Shown piece after piece: positions 57,367-64,000 of a stretch of 64,000 bases of DNA (the first letter of the stretch is position 1; the number at the start of each line of letters is the position of its first letter). The stretch is from NCBI GenBank assembly GCA_021399435.1, contig JAJTUP010000002.1:930001-994000 (forward strand), read 5' to 3'. This DNA is from Diaporthe sp. PMI_573 (Eukaryota; Ascomycota; Sordariomycetes; Diaporthales; Diaporthaceae). The translations under genes and the position numbers were made by a program. The notes below the pieces were generated by a model that worked only from the letters and a program-made list of their open reading frames with translations, was not told the DNA's origin and did no database searches.

Positions 57367-60300
57367 AAACCGGAACTGGGGCTTGATCACCGCATAGGGA
57401 TGGGACCCAAGTCACAGGACTTGGCCGGGCATCCATTCATACGTGGACCTGTTGCTGCCCACTGTGGCCCCAGCCATCTCTCCTGCACGCCTGCCCGCCT
57501 GCTTCTGTGGATGTGCCGACTGCCGGACAGTGTGTTGTGGTTGGCTCTGCGCTGCTGTGCCATTCTTAAGGTTAACCTTTTGCATTTCAAGGTTACCCAT
57601 CATGCTTTATGTTTCTGAGCGCTTGCCAAGCTGACGGGTGCCCCGTAAATGTCTCGCAGAGGCAGCATCTCAAAAAGCAGCAGAAGCATCCAGACCCCCG
57701 CTACGTCTTGCTGGGTGTGGGCAGCAGTTTTTCTTCCAGAAGCCCTACGCCTGGGGTTTCTAGCACTCTTCGCTCGGCGCCAGTCTCGCATACAGTGAGC
57801 CTCTGACGCGATTGATGGGAATAAATGGACAGCGCCGCCTGCCCGCCCGCCCGCCTGTTCTGGTCTCCTGTCAACCCAGTCAACCCGCTTGTGGCCTCTT
57901 GAAACATCCCGTCCAGGTCGGCCATCCTCGGGCGCCCATTGGCAGTTGGCCGCCGGCAGACCCGTCTCTGGCGGTCACGCAAACTGACGCAACTGGGCGC
58001 CAAGCCCAACCTTCTCCCCGAATGGGGCAGCTGATTTTACTGTGGCCTTCTTGGCATCTCCTGGGGACCACCCTCCGTTGTTTGACAACTCTGACTGTGC
58101 CGAAATGCGCCTGCAGGCACGCACGCACGCAGGCTCTTTGCTGTCATTGTGCAGTGCTGCAGGAGCCAGGAGGCAAACCTTCAGTACGCCTCCTCCTTGT
58201 GTATGCCGGACCCTGCGGTGCCCGCAAAAAGATTAGATTACATTCTTACTGCCATACACGCTTGCCTGGGCACCGGCTTTTCTCTTACCCAGCTGAAGGG
58301 TTGCCCACTACGCCGGCATTGACCGATCCTGCCGTCCTGCCGGCAGTGGGAGCCAAGAGATTCCATCGTCAACAAGAGGCCTCGGGCGAGCAACACACAG
58401 GCACAGAATCACCTGCGCCGGCACAGTCGCCTCTCAGCACAGGCAAAAGACACAGCAACAGGGCAGGATCTACGGGCTGAAGCGCGCAGAGCCTCGATCG
58501 ACGGGCAAATCACACGCCAAGGGCCGGTTGGTCGGGAAGGACGGCAGTGTTGCAGCCACTCAGGCCCGCTCTGCTGGCGACCCTGGGGTGACCTAGCCCA
58601 GGGTTCGCCACAGGGCCAAAGCCTACGCGGCCGAACGGCCATCCAACCGAACATGTCCCCGTTGACATTGGTCATCTCGGGTAACATCGCATCATGACCT
58701 CCATCGGGGCAGGAAGGGCAGGGCAGGAGGGATACGATCGGAGAACCTGTGTGTGTGTGTGGGCACCGTAATCATCGGCACCGGGCGACGTTGGGACGCG
58801 AGAAAGGAGAACCTCGCAGTGTGCAATCTGGAGCTAGCCTCCCAGATGCCGTGATCCACAGTAACGTGGATTATGGACCGACGATCTCCTTGGCATAACC
58901 CGCCCGATGAAATCACCTGTGTCCTGTCACCCTGTGTATCCCTGACTTATCTTTGCGTCGTCCAGTCTGCTCGAAGAACAGGCTGGTTGCTCCTCGGTCA
59001 CGTCTGTGGGCTGACCGACCGAAAGGGAGACAGAGATTCATTGACAATAGCCATGCATGCATTGTATGCATGGTTCAGCATGGTTCAGCCACCCACATGT
59101 TGAGATGACAAGCTCATCGCCCTTTCCTTCCCCGTCTCACTTGTTAACTATGCACGAAGGCGTTTGTCCTAGACAGCACCGGTGCCACAAATATAACTTG
59201 AGATGATCCAAAAATACAAGCCGCAAGCCGCACAACGGTGGATGCATTGTCAAGATTCTTCGATGGAAAGTTCAGATACCGGACAGGGCCTGGCTTCATT
59301 GAACCAAGTATGGCCCAGTAGTGCCTCCCAGCACACAGTCCCATCGCGCCAAATGGACTCGGCCTGCTTCGGAAAATGTCAACTTAGCGTGCCTGGGCTT
59401 TTCTTTCAGATTGTAGTAGCTGAGACCCAAGGGCTCGGACTTCCGGGCATGGGGAAGCTGTGGCGGTCGACACCCAGAGGCAAAGTCAAGAAGACCAGAA
59501 TTTACGCGTATCAAACACAGGTCTTCTCCGAAAGGGTCGGCTTCTGGAGCTGATCTCTCGGCCGGAGTATATTGTCGAATGGGAAAAACTCTATGGTCTG
59601 ATTCAAGGGCCTGTCGAGGCTCCTCAATGCCCCTCCGAAAATAAGAGTCAATTCGAAAACCAAGGCACAGACGCCAAGAACCAAGCACTCGCGGGCGACT
59701 GATTCGTTGTGCCCGCGCCGCGCGCTTGAAGTACCTCCAAACCACCCCCCACCCAACCCTCGCTCGTTATCATGCCCGCCATGTGACACTTTTGGGCTTC
59801 TGAGTCGGCAGACCGGACGGAGGCCTAGAGGGGCAAATGATGGGCGAGATACCCCAGGTCGTTAAACCTTGTGTGAAATGTCAGGACTGCATATCCTCTC
59901 CTCCCAAGGAGACACGCGCCCAGTCAGAGGGGCCCTTGGGACACGTGAAAGTCCGTTATGGCACCGGACACCGAGTTCATGTCCAATTCCCATACTACAG
60001 GTGCCCCTGTCTACACATTTGAGTCTCGCCTCTGCCCCACGTTTCCGGGAGAGAGATCCCAGGCAGGTGGTCCCGTCGTCTTGGGTGTGCGACTCAGAAT
60101 TCGTCCCGCAGATAGAGGCACAGAGAGAGAAACTCTAAAGGAACGAAGATCAAACAATCTTCTGAATCCCGGCCAAATCTCCGTTGGCTAACTGCTGGCG
60201 CCGCAGATTGATGACGCGTTCCCAGTCGTCGTCAACGTGAAGCGAGCTAGCTTAGGTAGTACCGGGTAGCCACCCACTAGCCCGCCCTGGCTCCTACTGC

Positions 60301-62044
60301 TACATGGCACCCCAAGGTGAGATAAACTTAAGAAAGAAAAGACGCTTTAGGCCTGGTGTCAGCTTGTTTGGGCTTCTTCCCAATCTAGTGTACCACAGAC
60401 CCTTGACCTAGTGTACAACCCAGGGTAGCTCAGCAGGTCCCTCCCGAACCCCGAGGCAAGCATATTTTTTCCATAGGGTCTCAGACTCTCAGCTTCCGGA
60501 AACTTATTAGGCATAAGATGTCGCAATTGGCCGGGCGGGCTTGTAGTGCGACACCCGCACACGACGACTTGCGACTTAATAAGACAGGCAGTATAACCCG
60601 AGAGGACTCCTTCGGAGGGCACGTAGCACCGATCTTCGTGCGCACCAGTCAATAGGGAATCGTGGCATGTTGTTTGTGTCTCGTCACGGGAATGACCTCA
60701 GCAGTGTAAGGGCGGGCGCCGGGCCGATCTGGACGATCTGGACGATCTGAACCAGCATGGGAAGGTCTCAGTCCAGTGCCTGGCCGGGGCAATGGGATCG
60801 TTTCACTCGATTTTGGCTCTAGGTGCGGTACGCCGTCTCATTGGGAACCTAGATATAGATACAATGGTCTACAGGTTGCCGTTGAGATGCCCATTGGTGC
60901 TTAAAAAGGTGACAGGACTAAACCTAGTGGCCGAACCCAAAGGCGTCACCGAGACACCTGGGCAGCAAGCACCTGGGGTAGAAAGATATAACACAAGCTC
61001 ACATATGCCATACGCACTATGCATACCAACGCTCTGGTCGTACAAAGATACGTACGTCGTGGCAGGGATAAGAGCTGTAGGCGACCGCAGGACATGTGGC
61101 CTGTCGTGTGTGCGATACAACTCTGGCCGCCTCCAGAATGCCCTCGTGACAGTTTGTCACGGTTCTAGCTCGCTGTGATTCATGCCCTATCTATCTGCCA
61201 CAAACCTCACTGGTCCCAATCGATGTCGACTTGGCCAAGGACTGACATGAGCTTGTCGACTTGGCAGCAGTTGATAATCCGGGCCCAGTGCCGGCAGGAT
61301 TACCTTGGGGGCCAACGGCATTGGCCCTCCCCACATTCTACTACCGGAGAGGACTCGGTGGCACTCGAGCAATCAGGCTGCAAAATCGCCCACACGGCGA
61401 AACACATGAAATCCTTCCGCACAGGGCCCGGATGTCACCCTGCGAATGCAACTCCACTTGGCCGCCCTCTGCCAGTAGATTTACACTCTAACCCTCCAGA
61501 GCGCGGCTAGTAGGGCATGGATCCCGCCTCCCGGCGTTTTGGCTCAGGAGATGACCGACACGTGCAGCTGCGGCGCAGCCGGGGCGAGACCGGGTTTCCA
61601 GCCGGTATGCAATCATGGCTGCACGTAAAACCTTGAATTTGGACTCTGTGGAATTTTTAGACATCGGTAAATACTTAACTATCACATGTGCATCGTTTCA
61701 AGTTACAAACCAACTCTATATTCATGTGCCCTCATATGACAGGCAATGCCGAGATGTTATATATAAACCTGTGATTCGCCAGGGGCACATCCTGCTAGCC
61801 TCGTCCGAAGTGATCTGTAGGTGATGAGCATTCAGCCGGACCCACATTATCTTTCTAATTACTCTCTTGATCGTGGACCATGAGCCAGCCAATCGCTGAC
61901 ACGGACTACCAACAAGAATAGAACCTTGAAACATGCAGCGACGAAAAGGGACAAGTGACAGAGAGGAAGCATTGTGAGATCCTCAAAGTTCGAGGAGTGG
62001 AAAGCCTTGGCCGTCCTCAGGAAGCCGAAGGAAAACCGAGACCG

Positions 62045-64000
62045 TCAATCAACGGCATTCAGAGAACCGTTTCGAGAGCCGTTGCGGGAGTTTCTGCCTG
62101 CGCTGCCATCATCGCGCTCCCTCTTCGCCTGGGCCAAGACAGCCTTGCCGGAGTGAGGTCTCCCAGTCGCACCATTCCTCGACTGCGACATCGACCTCGC
62201 CCTCTTGCCGTTGTGCTTGGGGGGCCGCCGGCGACCCTCCTCCTCGAAGGCGGAAGCAGCCTGCTCCTTGGCCATGACCAGGCCCTGGGTGATGGAGACG
62301 AGCTCCCCGCCCTCTACCGCACACATGGTCGGCCAGAGGACCATCATGATGTCAGCCGGGTCGACGACAGACCGGACTGACTCGGCGATAGTAGACTCAT
62401 CGTCGTCAGGGTCTCGAACGGTAGAAGACGATCGAGGAGAAGTAGAAGAGGGAGATGAAGGAGCCACCGCACCCTGAGCAGCAGTCGAGGAAACACCACG
62501 AGGACTGCCCCCAATCGTCCCGCTCCCGGCATCAAGGCCGAGCGTCGAACCCCCACCGCCGCCGCCGAGACGTCCGTTGTCCTCGAACCCCTCCTCAGGC
62601 AGCATCAGGACCTGCCAGTCGAAGTCGTCGTAGGGTGGACCAAAGTACGGCTCGATCTTCATGGACGCGGTCTGCACCCTCGCCCACTGTTCGCACGCCA
62701 GCGCCACGCACGCCTCGAGCCCCTCGCGGAACGCCCCGTACTGCAGCGCCGACAGCAGGTGCTGCACGAGGAAGGTGAGCTCACGGACGACGGCCGCGGC
62801 GCGGCGTCTCGAGACAGCGGGCTGCGCGCCGTGGTTTTGTGGTTGCTCCTTGTCCTCGCCCTCCTCCTTCTTGCCTTCCCCACCGCGGACGGGATGTTTA
62901 TGCACCACGGCCGACGCCGCAAGCAGGGTCCCGCGGAGGTGCCTCTCGTGTTCCGGGCTGGCGGCCTCGAGCCCACGCAGAAGGCCCCCTAGCGCGGCGT
63001 CCGCGGCGTCGGCATTGGCGTCGGCCGTTGCTGTCCACCAGACGGGGCGGAAGATGTGCCGGGCCATCGAGCGCGTCAGCGCCGCCAGCACCGCGGCTAT
63101 GCGCATCTGCTTCGCGGCGGCCGTGTTGGACCGCGGGAGCGGAAGGCGCACCGCGTGGTTCCTGAGGTGATCTGCGGACCGGAGGTTGGCCCAGCAGGAA
63201 GGGTCGCGCAGGACTTGGGGGTCGAGGTCCTGGCCAAAGTGGTGCTCGCATAGGTTGAGGATGGAGACCCAGATTGTGTCGAGGATTTCGACGCTGTGTT
63301 GGCGAAGGGATCGCGTGTTAGCTGCTTTCTATGGTCGGATGGGGAAGACTTGCATCGCGGATACATCGGAAAGGGCCACTCACCTTGTCTCTTCCGGCTC
63401 GTGCTTCAGCTGCACCTGGTAAGTGTCGATCTTGTCGAGCCTGTCCGTCTTGTTCTGCAGGTCTTGCTCGAGATCTTGGATGATACTCTCAAGTTTCTTC
63501 AGGCTTGACTGCGTTTGGGAGAGATCGTCGTTGCTTTGGACAACCTCGCCCTTGAACTTCTCGACCTCTTGATTCCGGGCCGATATGTTCTGTCGAAGAT
63601 GGGCAACTTCGTCCAACAGAATGGCTGTCCTCTCGGCCTCTTTCTGGAGACTTTCTGTGCTCGTCTTCAAGTCATTCTGAGCCGTCGTCTTGAAGTCTCG
63701 CTCGGCTTCCAGTTGGGCTTTGGCCTCGGCCAACTGGGAGTCAACTGCTGCTTTCACCTCTAGGAGCTCCTTTAGCTCTTGAGATCCTGCCTCCAGCTTT
63801 CCGTTGACATCAGCGAGCTGTGACGCCAGGCTCTGAACTTGTACAGCTTTGTTATCGTAGTTGACTTTCGACTCTGCCAGTTGTAATGCGAGCTCCTCTG
63901 TCTCCATCGTCTTGTCCTCAAGCGCTGCGTTGACGTCCGCCATAGCAGAGTTGAGTCTTTCCTTGGCCTGGGAGAGCTCATTCAGCTCCAGCGCCTGGCC
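62045..64000 (-). CDS. coiled-coil protein, 3' part (5' end beyond the window)
   Basis: The frame is open from the right edge (64000) to 63384, is joined to 63293 by a GTGAGT/CAG intron, and ends at TAA 62045. About 205 residues of heptad-patterned coiled coil are visible (for example LEAERDFKTTAQNDLK and SSLKKLESIIQDLEQDLQ), then a globular helical part of about 200 residues (ILDTIWVSILNLCEHH, EPYFGPPYDDFDWQVLM) and a low-complexity Gly/Ser and basic tail. The product would be at least 620 residues. No motor or kinase motif is seen. A scaffold or cytoskeletal role is a guess from the coiled coil; I do not recognise the family. Confidence 0.75.

Larger units (their letters stand above)
55803..62044. 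other. 6-kb gene-free interval rich in simple repeats
   Basis: Many short overlapping frames on both strands but none with domain content or splice structure. It contains the GACAG and GACA microsatellites listed separately, a TG run near 58748-58760 and a CCCG-rich run near 57842-57856. The left 500 bases are the acyltransferase promoter. Long untranslated leaders of a regulated gene, or non-coding RNA, cannot be excluded from sequence alone. Confidence 0.4.

Noticed and set aside
57812..58480. 222-codon forward frame in the gene-free interval
   Set aside because: GC-rich chance frame with overlapping frames on the other strand and no family resemblance.
62205..63253. Long forward-strand frames opposite the right-hand gene
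   Set aside because: They are Arg/Ser/Pro-rich shadows of the GC-rich reverse-strand coding exon, which has a consistent intron and heptad or globular composition.

Overview
The window is nuclear DNA of a filamentous ascomycete (Pezizomycotina, most likely Sordariomycetes). The evidence is short spliceosomal introns of about 50-130 bp with GTAAGT/GTGAGT donors, CTAAC/CTGAC branch sites and AG acceptors. It also has fungus-specific families: CFEM/PTH11 receptor, GH12, GH92, a fungal P450, sugar MFS porters, a cellobiose-dehydrogenase-like flavoprotein and small Cys-rich secreted proteins. No tRNA, rRNA, CRISPR array or intact transposon was recognised. All exon joins below were built by hand from the reading frames and splice signals.

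Left part (1-17 kb): a hexose-type MFS transporter (2731-4587, +) and a six-exon cytochrome P450 (4991-7081, -) converge. A palindromic minisatellite follows (about 7751-7890). Next is a secreted protein with Cys-rich modules, a Ser-rich linker and a sialidase-like propeller (8589-11315, -), interrupted by an in-frame TAG. Then come an unknown zinc-binding-like protein (12869-14690, +) and a decayed protein-kinase remnant (about 15778-16233, -).

Middle part (17-36 kb): a secretory protein ending in KDEL (17039-17925, +), a GH92 alpha-mannosidase (18040-20773, -), a divergent arginyl-tRNA-synthetase-like protein with altered signature motifs (21380-23442, -), an FMN-dependent NtaA/DszA-type monooxygenase (24844-26279, +), a GH12 endoglucanase/xyloglucanase (26777-27710, +), a single-pass membrane protein with a Ser/Thr stalk (28866-30209, +), a secreted GMC oxidoreductase (30418-32214, -) and a CFEM-PTH11 receptor (34069-35722, -).

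Right part (36-64 kb): a BTB-fold-like protein (38149-39221, +), a short basic, low-complexity protein (41175-41750, +), a second sugar MFS porter (42850-44563, +), a small secreted Cys-rich effector-like protein (45072-45719, +), a helical orphan (45919-46404, -), a secreted pepsin-type protease (47351-48891, -), a gene-poor stretch with one possible mini-gene, an acyltransferase-3 membrane protein (54375-55802, -), a 6-kb gene-free interval with microsatellites, and the 3' part of a coiled-coil protein running off the right edge (62045-64000, -).

Together the genes suggest an accessory, environment-facing region: sugar uptake, plant-polymer and glycan hydrolysis, extracellular oxidation, surface sensing and secreted proteins, with several broken genes. 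The most unusual locus is the ArgRS-like protein facing a flavin monooxygenase.
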